The notes beneath the pieces are model-generated. The model ran no database searches, was not told where the DNA came from, and saw nothing but the letters and a program-made list of their open reading frames with translations. Source: Aliidiomarina sp047920995 (GTDB lineage: Bacteria; Pseudomonadota; Gammaproteobacteria; Enterobacterales; Alteromonadaceae). From it: DNA of 64,000 nucleotides. Made by a program: the position numbers and the translations under genes. The stretch spans positions 85,396 to 149,395 of the forward strand of contig NZ_JBLRWZ010000001.1 in the NCBI RefSeq assembly GCF_047920995.1, written 5' to 3'. Positions 17,724-26,507 of this stretch are shown piece after piece (within the stretch, counting starts at the first letter, position 1; the number at the start of each line of letters is the position of its first letter).

Positions 17724-19178
17724 TTAGCGTTTCTTCACAAACTTCAGCAAGCGCTTACGCTTACGTTGTTGCGATAGGGTAAGATTATTTTTCTTGCCCG
17801 CGAATGGGTTCTTACCCTCGCGGAACTCTACTTTGATTGGTGTACCCATTAGTTTTAGTGATTTGCGGAAGTAGTTAATAAGATAACGCTTATAACTATT
17901 CGGCAAATCGGTAACTTGGTTACCATGCACCACAATTAATGGTGGGTTGTAACCGCCGGCATGGGCAAATTTCAGTTTTACTCTGCGCCCACGTACTAAT
18001 GGTGGCTGGTGTTCTTCTTGCGCCGATTCCATAATACGCGTGAGCTGCGCTGTGCTAACTCGCTGGGTAGCACTGGAATAAGCCTCTTGCACCGATTCAA
18101 ATAAATGCCCAACGTTGGTACCGTGCAAAGCAGAAATGAAGTGCAAGCGGGCGAAATCAACGAAGCCCAAGCGGCGATCAAGCTCTTGCTTAATCCACTC
18201 TTTTGCTTCGGTATCGAGCCCATCCCACTTATTTACTGCAAGTACAACTGAACGGCCAGCATTCAACACAAAACCGAGCAAATTCAAATCTTGGTCACTA
18301 ATGGTTTCCCGGGCGTCGATCACCAAAATAACAACGTTGGCACCTTCAATTGCTTGCAGGGTTTTCACCACAGAATACTTTTCCACAGCCATATCAATGC
18401 GGCCGCGGCGGCGAACACCGGCGGTGTCGATCAGAACATATTCACGCCCTTCTCGTTCCATTGGAATGTATACGCTATCTCGCGTGGTGCCAGGCATATC
18501 GAACACTACTACCCGCTCTTCACCAAGAATACGATTGGTAAGGGTAGATTTTCCCACATTTGGGCGGCCAATAATGGCCAACTTAATGGGCTGCGCTTGT
18601 AACCGCGCAATCTCTGCCTCTGCATCTTCCTCGGTAAGCTCTGTTGCTACTGCCTCTTCCTGGTTTTGCAACATATCAGGGAACTGGTTTGCCAACGGAT
18701 CGAGCGTAGCACGCAGCAACTGGCTAATACCGCGTCCATGAGCGGCTGCAATTTGCCATACATCACCAAGGCCCAGGCTAAAGAAATCGGCCGATGCTGC
18801 ATCTGCATCGATACCATCAACCTTGTTCACTACCAAATGAATTTTCTTGTTTTGTTTACGTAGGTAATCAGCAATAAATTCATCTGCGGCAGTAATGCCC
18901 TCGCGGGCATCCACTAAAAACATCACTACATCGGCTTCATCAACCGCTTGCAGCGATTGCCGAGCCATCATTAAATCAAGGCCTTCTTCTTTGCCGTGAA
19001 TACCACCGGTATCCACAACAACGAATTTATAATCATCATAACGACCTTGGCCATACTGCCGATCTCGAGTTAACCCCGGGAAATCAGCAACCAGTGCATC
19101 ACGGCTTTGGGTAAGCCGATTGAATAATGTAGATTTGCCCACATTCGGGCGGCCAACCAATGCGATCACTGGTAACAT
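17724..19178 (-). CDS. der: Ribosome-assembly GTPase Der (EngA)
   Basis: Der is an essential double-GTPase required for maturation of the 50S subunit. The 484 residues hold two tandem G domains. The first begins GRPNVGKSTLFNRL near residue 8, with DTGG and NKVDG. The second begins GRPNVGKSTLTNRI near residue 205, with DTAGVRRRG and NKWDG. A KH-like C-terminal domain contains KLKFAHAGGYNPP, followed by a basic tail (KKNNLTLSQQRKRKRLLKFV). It is the last gene of the rlmN-to-der block, three bases after bamB. Confidence 0.98.
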   Translation of the reverse strand: MLPVIALVGRPNVGKSTLFNRLTQSRDALVADFPGLTRDRQYGQGRYDDYKFVVVDTGGIHGKEEGLDLMMARQSLQAVDEADVVMFLVDAREGITAADEFIADYLRKQNKKIHLVVNKVDGIDADAASADFFSLGLGDVWQIAAAHGRGISQLLRATLDPLANQFPDMLQNQEEAVATELTEEDAEAEIARLQAQPIKLAIIGRPNVGKSTLTNRILGEERVVVFDMPGTTRDSVYIPMEREGREYVLIDTAGVRRRGRIDMAVEKYSVVKTLQAIEGANVVILVIDARETISDQDLNLLGFVLNAGRSVVLAVNKWDGLDTEAKEWIKQELDRRLGFVDFARLHFISALHGTNVGHLFESVQEAYSSATQRVSTAQLTRIMESAQEEHQPPLVRGRRVKLKFAHAGGYNPPLIVVHGNQVTDLPNSYKRYLINYFRKSLKLMGTPIKVEFREGKNPFAGKKNNLTLSQQRKRKRLLKFVKKR

Positions 19179-19180
19179 GC

Positions 19181-20368
19181 TTATTTTACTCGCTGTGAAA
19201 CTGCGTAAATATAACCCTTGGCATCTTGCACATAGAGTATATCGTCGGCAACTATCGGTGCCGACTGAAGGGCTACATCATCATTTAACTCTAAACGGCC
19301 AGCTAAAGTACCACTGGTGCGATTGAACCAGTGTAAGTAGCCGAAGCGATCGCCAGAAATTAAATATTGGCCAATTACCGCAGGTTCGGTAAGGCTACGA
19401 TTGAAGAGATCCGAATTCCGCCACCGCTCAAGACCATTGTTGCGGTCTATACTGAGCATGTGGCTATCTTGATTTACTAAGGCAATGCGATTTACTGCGA
19501 GCACAGGCGAACGCCAAGCGCCGTGATTTTGTTTCCAAACCACTTCACCTGAACGTAAATCCAAGGCTACAAGTTCACCATTGAATGCACTCATCACAAA
19601 ATTAGTGCCCAATACTAAAGGTGCGCCATCCACATCAACTAAACGCTCTAGTTCAGTAGAACCTGATGGTGTTGCTAAGCGCTCTTCCCAGGCTAATTGG
19701 CCATTCTGGCTTAGTAGCACTACTGCTTTGCCGGTTGCTGAACCAAAAATCACACCGCCACTGGCAATTACTGGGCGCGATACGCCACGCAAAGAAAGTA
19801 GCGCTACTTCCTCTTCGTGTAGCCACTGCTGTTCGCCAGTACGAGCAGACAGGGCAACGATATAGCCGCTACCTAAATGCAATACCACGCGGCCTTCGCC
19901 TACTGATGGTGCCGAGAGCACCTCACCAGGAACGCGCTGTTCCCACTGCACTTCACCAGTATCGCTATCTAGGGCATACACTTTGCCGTTCTCTGAGCCT
20001 ACGAACAACATAGAACCAGCAGCAGTGATGCCACTTAAGCGTGCCGGTTCGCCACGGAACCAACGATTAAGAATACCTGCTCGGCCACCTAAGCGTTGTT
20101 GCCATACGCGCTGGCCATTATCTTTGTTCAGTGCAACCACAAGGCCATGCCAATCAGCAGCGAAAATAAGGTTATCTTGCACTTGCGGCGCTAACCGAGA
20201 ATAGTGTTCACCGGCACCGGTACCAACACGGGTTCGCCAAATAACGGTAGTATCTACTTCCGCTGAAATGGTGTTTAACTCGGCGTAAGTTGGCCCTTCA
20301 ACTGAAGAACATGCAGCTAAAAAGCTTGCAGCTGCTATTACGCCGAGCCAACGTTTAAATCCAATCAT
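19181..20368 (-). CDS. bamB: Outer-membrane protein assembly factor BamB
   Basis: BamB is an outer-membrane lipoprotein of the BAM complex that helps BamA fold beta-barrel proteins. The signal sequence MIGFKRWLGVIAAASFLAAC ends in a lipobox (LAAC, lipidated Cys20). The remaining 375 residues are PQQ-like beta-propeller repeats (LIFAADWHGLVVALNKDNG; MLFVGSENGKVYALDSDTG; VALDLRSGEVVWKQ). The ATG overlaps the yfgM stop by one base. The bamB-der adjacency is conserved in gammaproteobacteria. Confidence 0.96.
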   Translation of the reverse strand: MIGFKRWLGVIAAASFLAACSSVEGPTYAELNTISAEVDTTVIWRTRVGTGAGEHYSRLAPQVQDNLIFAADWHGLVVALNKDNGQRVWQQRLGGRAGILNRWFRGEPARLSGITAAGSMLFVGSENGKVYALDSDTGEVQWEQRVPGEVLSAPSVGEGRVVLHLGSGYIVALSARTGEQQWLHEEEVALLSLRGVSRPVIASGGVIFGSATGKAVVLLSQNGQLAWEERLATPSGSTELERLVDVDGAPLVLGTNFVMSAFNGELVALDLRSGEVVWKQNHGAWRSPVLAVNRIALVNQDSHMLSIDRNNGLERWRNSDLFNRSLTEPAVIGQYLISGDRFGYLHWFNRTSGTLAGRLELNDDVALQSAPIVADDILYVQDAKGYIYAVSQRVK

Positions 20369-20985
20369 TATCGACCTGCCAGATTATCAATTTTCATTTG
20401 CAGATAAGGTGAAGCATTTTCACCTTGGCGTGAAGCCGCAACTTCATAAGCATCTCGCGCGGCTTCATAATTACCCTGCGCAACGTACAAATCACCCTGC
20501 ACTTCGCTTACTAAGCCAGTGAAAGCGGCACTTGTTACTGCATTTAAGTGGCTTTCGGCGTTGCTGAAATCACCTGTAGCAATGGCTACACGAGCTAATC
20601 GCACGTTAATAAGCGCACGCAGTTCATCTACGCGAGTAGCATTCAGCGCATTGCTTAAATGCTCTTGCGCGGTTGTTAAATCAGCGTTATTCACTGCCAC
20701 TTGGGCCAATTGTAAATGCGCTAATGCGGCCTGCTCGGTATTGCCAAGCTCAGCAGCTAATTGTTGCGCTTGGCCAAAGGCTACATCATCTTCAGCGAAT
20801 TGCAGCGAATCAATAATTTCTTGATACGCGGTAGTACGATCTTGTGCTGCAGCAAGCTGGTTATCTTGGTAATACCGCCAGCCGAATAAAGAACCTAGCC
20901 CAATTACAAGGCCAGCTACTACCCATGGGGCATATTCCTTAATAAACTTTTTAATCTGTTCAACTTGTTGATCTTCGTTTTCCAC
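20368..20985 (-). CDS. yfgM: Ancillary SecYEG translocon subunit YfgM (TPR protein)
   Basis: YfgM is a bitopic inner-membrane protein that associates with PpiD and the Sec translocon and hands substrates to periplasmic chaperones. The 205 residues show the cytoplasmic start MENEDQQVEQIKKFIKEY. One membrane helix follows at about 18-35 (APWVVAGLVIGLGSLFGW), then periplasmic TPR-like helices (YQEIIDSLQFAEDD; ALAHLQLAQVAVNNAD; GDLYVAQGNYEAARDAYE). It lies between hisS and bamB as in E. coli, where the gene carries this name. The length and start match the family. Confidence 0.92.
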   Translation of the reverse strand: MENEDQQVEQIKKFIKEYAPWVVAGLVIGLGSLFGWRYYQDNQLAAAQDRTTAYQEIIDSLQFAEDDVAFGQAQQLAAELGNTEQAALAHLQLAQVAVNNADLTTAQEHLSNALNATRVDELRALINVRLARVAIATGDFSNAESHLNAVTSAAFTGLVSEVQGDLYVAQGNYEAARDAYEVAASRQGENASPYLQMKIDNLAGR

Positions 20986-21004
20986 CGCTATTCCCTCTTG
21001 TTCT

Positions 21005-22282
21005 TTATTCTGCGATTAGGGTACGTAATACCGCAACCAACTCTGCATAAGCTAATGATTCTTGTGCCTTATCAAGGCGCAAATGTTTTACTGTAATTTG
21101 TTCTGCTGCTACTTCATCGGCGCCTAAGATCAGCGCAATTTCCGCACCACTTTGATCGGCTTTTTTCAGTTGTTTAGCAAATTTTCCGCCACCACAATGC
21201 AGCATTACTCGTAACTCTGGAAGATCATCACGAATTCTTTCGGCAAGAGCCATCGCCGGAAGTTCCGCCACCTCCCCTACCGCGGCCAGATAAATATCTA
21301 CAGCGCGCGGTATTTTGAAACTTTCCAGCTGTTCCAGCATTAATACTAAACGCTCTATACCCATCGCAAAGCCAACCGCAGGGGTTGCCTTACCACCGAG
21401 CTGCTCAACTAAACCATCATAGCGGCCGCCAGCACACACCGTGCCCTGCGCTCCAAGGCTATCGGTTACCCACTCAAACACCGTGCGATTGTAATAATCT
21501 AAACCTCGCACTAAGCGTTCGTTATGCACATATTGGATGCCTGCAGCATCAAGCCGAGCACACAAACCTGCAAAGTGTTCGCGCGATTCATCATCCCAGT
21601 ACTCACTGAGTTTCGGAGCCGCAGCCAGCATTTCTGCCAGCGCCGGGTTCTTCGAATCCAGAATACGTAATGGATTGCTCTCAAGCCGGCGCACACTATC
21701 TTCATCAAGTAAGGCTTCATGTTCACGCAAATACGCAGTTAGTGCTTCGCGGTAATTTGCCCGCGCACTATTCGAAGCTAATGAATTCAATTCCAGCGTT
21801 AAATAATCATTTAAACCAAGCTGCTTCCATAACCGCGCGGTCATTAGAATCAGTTCAGCATCAATATCTGGGCCTGCTAACCCAAATGCTTCTACGCCCA
21901 CCTGATGAAACTGGCGATAGCGGCCCTTTTGCGGGCGCTCATGGCGAAACATTGGGCCCATGTACCACATGCGGCGGGTTTGATTGTAAAGCAAACCGTG
22001 TTCATTACCAGCGCGCACACAACTTGCCGTGCCTTCTGGGCGCAAGGTTAAGCTATCACCGTTGCGATCGGCAAAGGTGTACATTTCTTTTTCAACGATA
22101 TCGGTTACTTCACCTATGGAGCGCTTGAATAAATCAGTTTGCTCCACAATAGGCATACGAATTTCGCTGTAACCGTAACCTGCAAGTAACTCACGCATTA
22201 CTCGTTCTAGCTGCTGCCAGCGGCCAGTTTGTTCTGGCAGAATATCGTTCATGCCACGAATGGCTTGGATCTGCTTTGCCAC
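21005..22282 (-). CDS. hisS: Histidyl-tRNA synthetase
   Basis: HisS is a class II synthetase that charges tRNA-His. The 425 residues begin AKQIQAIRGMNDILPEQ. Motif 2 contains MFRHERPQKGRYRQFHQVG, and the HisA signature is LVRGLDYYNRTVFEW. Motif 3 is GFAMGIERLVLMLE. The C-terminal anticodon-binding domain spans about 330-425 (GGGKFAKQLKKADQSGA). It has its own candidate promoter in the gap after ispG and is followed 19 bases later by yfgM. Confidence 0.98.
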   Translation of the reverse strand: MAKQIQAIRGMNDILPEQTGRWQQLERVMRELLAGYGYSEIRMPIVEQTDLFKRSIGEVTDIVEKEMYTFADRNGDSLTLRPEGTASCVRAGNEHGLLYNQTRRMWYMGPMFRHERPQKGRYRQFHQVGVEAFGLAGPDIDAELILMTARLWKQLGLNDYLTLELNSLASNSARANYREALTAYLREHEALLDEDSVRRLESNPLRILDSKNPALAEMLAAAPKLSEYWDDESREHFAGLCARLDAAGIQYVHNERLVRGLDYYNRTVFEWVTDSLGAQGTVCAGGRYDGLVEQLGGKATPAVGFAMGIERLVLMLEQLESFKIPRAVDIYLAAVGEVAELPAMALAERIRDDLPELRVMLHCGGGKFAKQLKKADQSGAEIALILGADEVAAEQITVKHLRLDKAQESLAYAELVAVLRTLIAE

Positions 22283-22352
22283 AGTTATTTATTTCCTGTA
22301 TTAAAAAATGACGGCTGCCAATGACACCCGCCATTCAACTTAATTTGGCCAC

Positions 22353-22381
22353 ATTATACGCTTTTGCGCGCGGCGGCGAAA
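22353..22381 (-). promoter_or_regulatory. Likely sigma-70 promoter of hisS
   Basis: On the minus strand TTTCGC (-35), a 17-base GC-rich spacer and a perfect TATAAT (-10) lie about 70 bases before hisS. The weak -35 and consensus -10 suggest a promoter inside the operon that boosts hisS-yfgM-bamB-der. Confidence 0.5.
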
Positions 22382-22387
22382 CACTGC

Positions 22388-22405
22388 TTGGCAGCGTATT
22401 GCCAA
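22388..22405. promoter_or_regulatory. Perfect palindrome TTGGCA-N6-TGCCAA next to the hisS promoter
   Basis: Two perfect 6-base arms (22388-22393 and 22400-22405) flank GCGTAT, about seven bases upstream of the candidate hisS -35 and just after the ispG stop. The spacing fits a dimeric repressor or activator site. It has no T-run, so it is not a good terminator. No regulator is recognised. Confidence 0.4.
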
Positions 22406-22417
22406 CAAACCACCGCG

Positions 22418-23539
22418 TTAAGAATCGATTTGCTGAATTGCTATGGGTTGCTCTTTCTCTTTTCGGGCTACATAAGCACGTATCTGCGCCTCTAAATCAT
22501 CCACAATAGTGTTGTTATCGATGCGCAGTTTTTGCCGAGCACCATCCATATAGAAGCCGCTTTTATTCTTCGCGCCCGCTAAGCCAATTTGGGCAACCAT
22601 TGCTTCGCCAGGGCCATTCACAACACAACCGATAATGGATACATCCAACGCTGTAGTAATATCTTCAAGGCGCTGTTCAAGGCTATTTACCGTAGAAATC
22701 ACATCAAACTCTTGCCGCGAACAACTTGGGCAGGCAATAAAATTAATACCGCGGCTGCGAATGCGCAGTGATTTTAAAATATCGAAGCCAACTTTTATTT
22801 CTTCAACTGGATCAGCGGCAAGTGAAACCCGAATTGTGTCGCCAATGCCCTCGTTCAATAACATACCCAAGCCAATAGCTGATTTAACTGCACCAGCTCG
22901 GGCACCACCTGCCTCGGTAATACCTAGGTGCAAGGGTTGTTCAATCTGTTTCGATAATAAGCGATAAGCTTCCACGGCAAGAAACACATCTGAGGCTTTT
23001 ACGCTCACTTTGAAATTTTGGAAATCGAAGCGATCTAAAATATCCACGTGGCGCATCGCTGATTCCACTAAAGCGGCACCTGTTGGCTCGCCATATTTCT
23101 CTTGAATTTCTTTTTCGAGTGAACCGGCGTTTACACCAATTCGAATGGGAATGTTTTTATCTCGCGCGGCATCTACTACCGCGCGAATGCGATCTTCGTG
23201 GCCAATATTGCCTGGATTAATACGTAAACAATCCACCCCATATTCAGCCACTTTTAAGGCGATACGGTAATCAAAATGGATATCAGCTACCAGCGGCACA
23301 TTCACCTGCTCGCGAATTTTTTTGAAGGCTTCTGCAGCATCCATAGTAGGCACTGAAACGCGCACAATATCACCACCTGCAGCTACGATTTTATTAATCT
23401 GGGCAACGGTGGCAGCAACATCGGTAGTAAGGGTATTGGTCATGGATTGCACGGCAATAGGTGCGCCATCACCGATCGGCACATTACCAACGTAGATACG
23501 GCGGGTTTTTCGGCGTGTAATTGGGGATTCGTGCGTCAT
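22418..23539 (-). CDS. ispG: 4-hydroxy-3-methylbut-2-enyl diphosphate synthase (flavodoxin)
   Basis: IspG converts methylerythritol cyclodiphosphate to HMBPP in the MEP isoprenoid pathway, using a [4Fe-4S] cluster. The 373 residues have a TIM barrel (PIAVQSMTNTLTTDVAATV, VRVSVPTMDAAEAF, RIGVNAGSLEKEI). The cluster ligands are in ACPSCSRQEFD (two Cys near 270) and GCVVNGPGE (Cys near 304). The Glu after the third Cys, in NGPGEA, is conserved. It lies between rodZ and hisS in the conserved block. ispB, a later user of isoprenoid precursors, is at the other end of the window. Confidence 0.98.
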   Translation of the reverse strand: MTHESPITRRKTRRIYVGNVPIGDGAPIAVQSMTNTLTTDVAATVAQINKIVAAGGDIVRVSVPTMDAAEAFKKIREQVNVPLVADIHFDYRIALKVAEYGVDCLRINPGNIGHEDRIRAVVDAARDKNIPIRIGVNAGSLEKEIQEKYGEPTGAALVESAMRHVDILDRFDFQNFKVSVKASDVFLAVEAYRLLSKQIEQPLHLGITEAGGARAGAVKSAIGLGMLLNEGIGDTIRVSLAADPVEEIKVGFDILKSLRIRSRGINFIACPSCSRQEFDVISTVNSLEQRLEDITTALDVSIIGCVVNGPGEAMVAQIGLAGAKNKSGFYMDGARQKLRIDNNTIVDDLEAQIRAYVARKEKEQPIAIQQIDS

Positions 23540-23585
23540 CGTTTCATTACTGCTCTATAAATGTGAACTAGTTACCAAGAATATT

Positions 23586-23636
23586 GTGTTACTGAAAATA
23601 CTGCGTTACTGAAAACATTATGCAACTGAGAATACT
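23586..23636. repeat. Three imperfect 17-bp tandem repeats between rodZ and ispG
   Basis: Units at 23586-23602, 23603-23619 and 23620-23636 share the pattern G-G-TTACTGAAAATACT with increasing divergence. They fill about half of the 120-base rodZ-ispG gap, upstream of the ispG ATG. No hairpin or known operator was recognised. Confidence 0.7.
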
Positions 23637-23659
23637 CGGCATACTGTGTAGTACGTTTA

Positions 23660-24736
23660 TTAATTGCGAGGCAGATTAAACCGCGCAATACGGCCGCCAC
23701 CGAAATCGCTAATATCTACGCGCTCACCTTGAAAGTAAACTGTTACCGAGGTTGGCGCTCCAAGCGTTAACGAGTAAGGAGCTTGGCCATTTAATGGCAT
23801 AGTATAGCCATCTACTTTTACGCCGTAGGCAATCGCTTCGCCAGTGGCATCTTCAATGCGCACCCAGCTATCACCACTGAATACCAATACTAGCTCGCCT
23901 AATGCGGCTGGATCTGTAGCATCACTACTATTCGTTTGGGCAGGTTCCACGCTCTGGGCAGTTTCCGCGCTCTGGGCATTTTCGCCGCTCTGGGCATTTT
24001 CGCCGCTCTGGGCAGTTTCCGCGCTCTGGGCAGTTTCCACGCTCTGGGCAGTTTCGCCGCTGCCAGATCTTTGCGTAGTTTCTGTGTTCTCAACTACCGT
24101 AGGTTCTAGCCGAGGTTGTTCGGTAACCGTAGTATTTGTAGCAGTATTGTTGCTGGTATTCACCGGCAGTTCGCTTGGCCCTGGAGTTTGCGCTGCAGCT
24201 CTCTCCGCTGCCGAAGGCTCTTCAGTAGCCTCCAGTGCAATTGGCGTGGTGCTTTGCGCATTTACTGAGCTAGAACTGCTTTGTGCGCGATCTTCAGAAA
24301 ATTGTTGCCATACGAACACAGCCACTGAACCAATCAAAATAAGTACAATAATCCAAGTAATAATCATTAAACGATTATCTTGTGATTCAATATTTTTCTT
24401 ATTCGAAAAGGTTTGCATGGCGCCAGCAGGCTTTTGCTCACCAAAATGTTGCCGATAAGCGGCCATGATTTCGGATTCATCAAGCTGCAAAATTTTCGCA
24501 TAAGAACGGAGGTATCCACGAATATAAGTGTCACTAACGTGTTTGGAAAATTCATTCTGCTCGAGTTCTTTAATTAGCGTTTGCCGCAAGCGCAAGCGAT
24601 CGGCTACTTGGCTTATTGATAAGCCAGCCGCTTTCCGCGCTTCGCAGAGCATTTCTCCTGGAGTACGGGAGTGTTCGAGCAACTCCTCTACAGCGTCTGG
24701 CTGTATGTTCTCGTGTGCGTCTGTGTTATTTGTCAT
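23660..24736 (-). CDS. rodZ: Cytoskeletal protein RodZ
   Basis: RodZ ties the MreB cytoskeleton to the cell-wall elongation machine. I use the ATG at 24736 (MTNNTDAHENIQ), which has an AGG ribosome site. A frame 12 codons longer has none. The 358-residue product has a cytoplasmic helix-turn-helix domain (LCEARKAAGLSISQVADRLR, ELEQNEFSKHVSDTYIRGYL). One membrane helix follows near 123-142 (LMIITWIIVLILIGSVAVFV). A periplasmic Ser/Thr/Glu-rich linker includes an in-frame repeat of E-T/N-A-Q-S-X, and the C-terminal beta domain contains LVLVFSGDSWVRIEDATGEA. It follows rlmN. pilF, often located between the two, is absent. Confidence 0.94.
   Translation of the reverse strand: MTNNTDAHENIQPDAVEELLEHSRTPGEMLCEARKAAGLSISQVADRLRLRQTLIKELEQNEFSKHVSDTYIRGYLRSYAKILQLDESEIMAAYRQHFGEQKPAGAMQTFSNKKNIESQDNRLMIITWIIVLILIGSVAVFVWQQFSEDRAQSSSSSVNAQSTTPIALEATEEPSAAERAAAQTPGPSELPVNTSNNTATNTTVTEQPRLEPTVVENTETTQRSGSGETAQSVETAQSAETAQSGENAQSGENAQSAETAQSVEPAQTNSSDATDPAALGELVLVFSGDSWVRIEDATGEAIAYGVKVDGYTMPLNGQAPYSLTLGAPTSVTVYFQGERVDISDFGGGRIARFNLPRN
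23945..24060. repeat. 18-bp minisatellite in the rodZ periplasmic linker
   Basis: About six and a half copies of an 18-base unit (core CGCTCTGGGCAGTTTCC) run through this stretch with two or three variable positions. On the minus strand each unit encodes six residues, E-T/N-A-Q-S-V/A/G. The repeat is in frame, so slippage would change linker length by six residues at a time. Confidence 0.92.
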
Positions 24737-24792
24737 GATAGCCTGAAGTTCACCACTAGAATTGCAATCCATGCTGTTATTCGGGTACCCAG

Positions 24793-25929
24793 TTAACCGA
24801 CAATATTAACTTGAATCGGTTCCCCAGATTTCTGTTTTTGTTGTTTTTTTAAGAGCCGTTTGGTGCGGTCAATCACATCCCCCACCAACTGTCCGCAAGC
24901 CGCATCAATATCATCACCGCGCGTTTTTCTTACGATAACTGTATATCCATATTCCATCAACACTTTCGAAAAGCGATCGATGCGCGAATTACTGGAGCGC
25001 CCATAATCAGACCCCGGAAATGGATTGAATGGAATCAAGTTAATCTTACTTGGAGTATCTTTCAATACTTTCGCCAACTGATGCGCAAGCTCTGTTGAAT
25101 CATTAACGTGGTCTATCATGACATATTCAACGGTTACTTTCGTCTGCGCTTTTGAATTTTCAACATATTTACGTGAAGCGGCTAAAAACTCTTCAATTGG
25201 GTACTTTTTGTTAATTGGCACAATCTCATTACGCAACTCATCATTCGGTGCATGCAATGAAATAGCTAAGGCAACATCAATTTGGCCAATCAGTTTCTCT
25301 AGCGCTGGTACTACCCCAGATGTACTCAAGGTTACCCGCCGCTTCGATAAACCGAACCCATAATCTTCCAACATGAGCTGCATTGCTGGCACTACGTTCT
25401 TCACGTTCAATAATGGCTCGCCCATGCCCATCATTACTACGTTTGTTACAGGTTTCACATTGGTGTCTGCAAAGGGGCCTAATAATTTACTTACACGCCA
25501 CACTTGGCCAATAATTTCGGCAACTTTCAAGTTGCGGTTGAAGCCTTGCTGGCCGGTTGAGCAGAATGTGCACTCTAAAGCGCAACCAACTTGTGATGAT
25601 ACACACAAGGTAGCGCGATCTTCTTCGGGAATCCACACCGATTCAATCTCTTGGCCATCTTCCAATTCCATAACGAACTTAATGGTGCCATCGGCAGATT
25701 GCTGCTGCACTTTAATCTTTGGTGCTTTAATTTCGGCGATCTCTTTTAACTTGCCACGTAAACCTTTATTCAGGTTGGTCATGTCATCGAAGTCATCAAT
25801 GCAATAATGATATACCCACTTCATCACTTGATCGGCGCGGAAAGGTTTTTCTCCCAATTCGGCGAAGAAATCACGAATACCTTGGCGATCTAAATCGAGT
25901 AGATTGATTTTCTTAGTGGTGGTTGTCAT
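24793..25929 (-). CDS. rlmN: Dual-specificity RNA methyltransferase RlmN
   Basis: RlmN is a radical-SAM enzyme that methylates C2 of A2503 in 23S rRNA and of A37 in certain tRNAs. The 378 residues contain the cluster motif CALECTFCSTG (CxxxCxxC) near 116-123. The second catalytic Cys is in GDDIDAACGQL near residue 350, and VVMMGMGEPLLN contacts SAM. The N-terminal accessory domain contains LDRQGIRDFFAELGEKPFRA. It begins the rlmN-rodZ-ispG-hisS block, separated from ndk by a strong terminator. Confidence 0.97.
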   Translation of the reverse strand: MTTTTKKINLLDLDRQGIRDFFAELGEKPFRADQVMKWVYHYCIDDFDDMTNLNKGLRGKLKEIAEIKAPKIKVQQQSADGTIKFVMELEDGQEIESVWIPEEDRATLCVSSQVGCALECTFCSTGQQGFNRNLKVAEIIGQVWRVSKLLGPFADTNVKPVTNVVMMGMGEPLLNVKNVVPAMQLMLEDYGFGLSKRRVTLSTSGVVPALEKLIGQIDVALAISLHAPNDELRNEIVPINKKYPIEEFLAASRKYVENSKAQTKVTVEYVMIDHVNDSTELAHQLAKVLKDTPSKINLIPFNPFPGSDYGRSSNSRIDRFSKVLMEYGYTVIVRKTRGDDIDAACGQLVGDVIDRTKRLLKKQQKQKSGEPIQVNIVG

Positions 25930-25965
25930 TACGTAACCTCGTTTCCAACAACTGCTATAAAAGTC

Positions 25966-25992
25966 AAAAAAGGGGCTAAACGCCCCTTTTTT
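25966..25992 (-). terminator. Intrinsic terminator after ndk
   Basis: A GC-rich stem (AGGGGC / GCCCCT, five-base loop) is flanked by an A-run on the left and a T-run on the right. On the minus strand this is a textbook terminator 20-odd bases after the ndk stop, upstream of rlmN. rlmN and the genes after it therefore probably need their own promoter or read-through. Confidence 0.9.
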
Positions 25993-26013
25993 ATTACACG
26001 CTTCACTAATAGT

Positions 26014-26445
26014 TTAGCGGGTGCGTGCGCAAACTTCTTCATCAGAGAAGAAATAAGCGATTTCGCGCGCTGCTGATTCAACTGCATCTGAACCATGTAC
26101 CGCATTTTCATCGATGGTTTCCGCGAAATCTGCACGCAATGTACCAGCGGCAGCTTCTTGTGGGTTAGTAGCACCCATGATTTCACGGTTTTTGCGAACT
26201 GCGTCTTCGCCTTCAAGCGCCATTACTACGATTGGGCCAGAAGTCATGAATTCAACTAAAGCACCAAAGAAAGGACGTTCGCTATGCTCAGCATAGAAGC
26301 CTTCAGCTTGTTCTTTGCTTAAGTGCATCATTTTCTGACCTACAATACGAAGGCCAGACGTTTCAAAACGGTTTACGATGGCGCCGATTACATTTTTTGC
26401 AACCGCGTCAGGCTTGATGATGGACAAAGTGCGTTCCAAAGCCAT
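26014..26445 (-). CDS. ndk: Nucleoside diphosphate kinase
   Basis: Ndk balances nucleoside triphosphate pools by a ping-pong transfer through a phosphohistidine. The 143 residues match the family: ALERTLSIIKPDAVAKNVIG at the start, GPIVVMALEGEDAVRKNREIMG, and the active-site His in ENAVHGSDAVESA near residue 117. The C-terminus ends EVCARTR. It precedes rlmN and has its own promoter and terminator, so it is probably a single-gene unit. Confidence 0.98.
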   Translation of the reverse strand: MALERTLSIIKPDAVAKNVIGAIVNRFETSGLRIVGQKMMHLSKEQAEGFYAEHSERPFFGALVEFMTSGPIVVMALEGEDAVRKNREIMGATNPQEAAAGTLRADFAETIDENAVHGSDAVESAAREIAYFFSDEEVCARTR

Positions 26446-26507
26446 TGTTTACTCCCGGTAATTGAGGCTCTGCTGAGCCATTCAAAGTGGTTAAAAAAGA
26501 CGCGCGG

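Noticed and set aside
18115..18741. 208-codon plus-strand frame
   Set aside because: Antisense to der; no motif or ribosome site.
23945..24060. CRISPR array
   Set aside because: Units are contiguous with no spacers and lie in frame inside rodZ.
23844..24458. 204-codon plus-strand frame with repeated LWAVSALWAFSP-like units
   Set aside because: It is the complement of the rodZ minisatellite and linker. It has no ribosome site, and RodZ on the other strand is certain.
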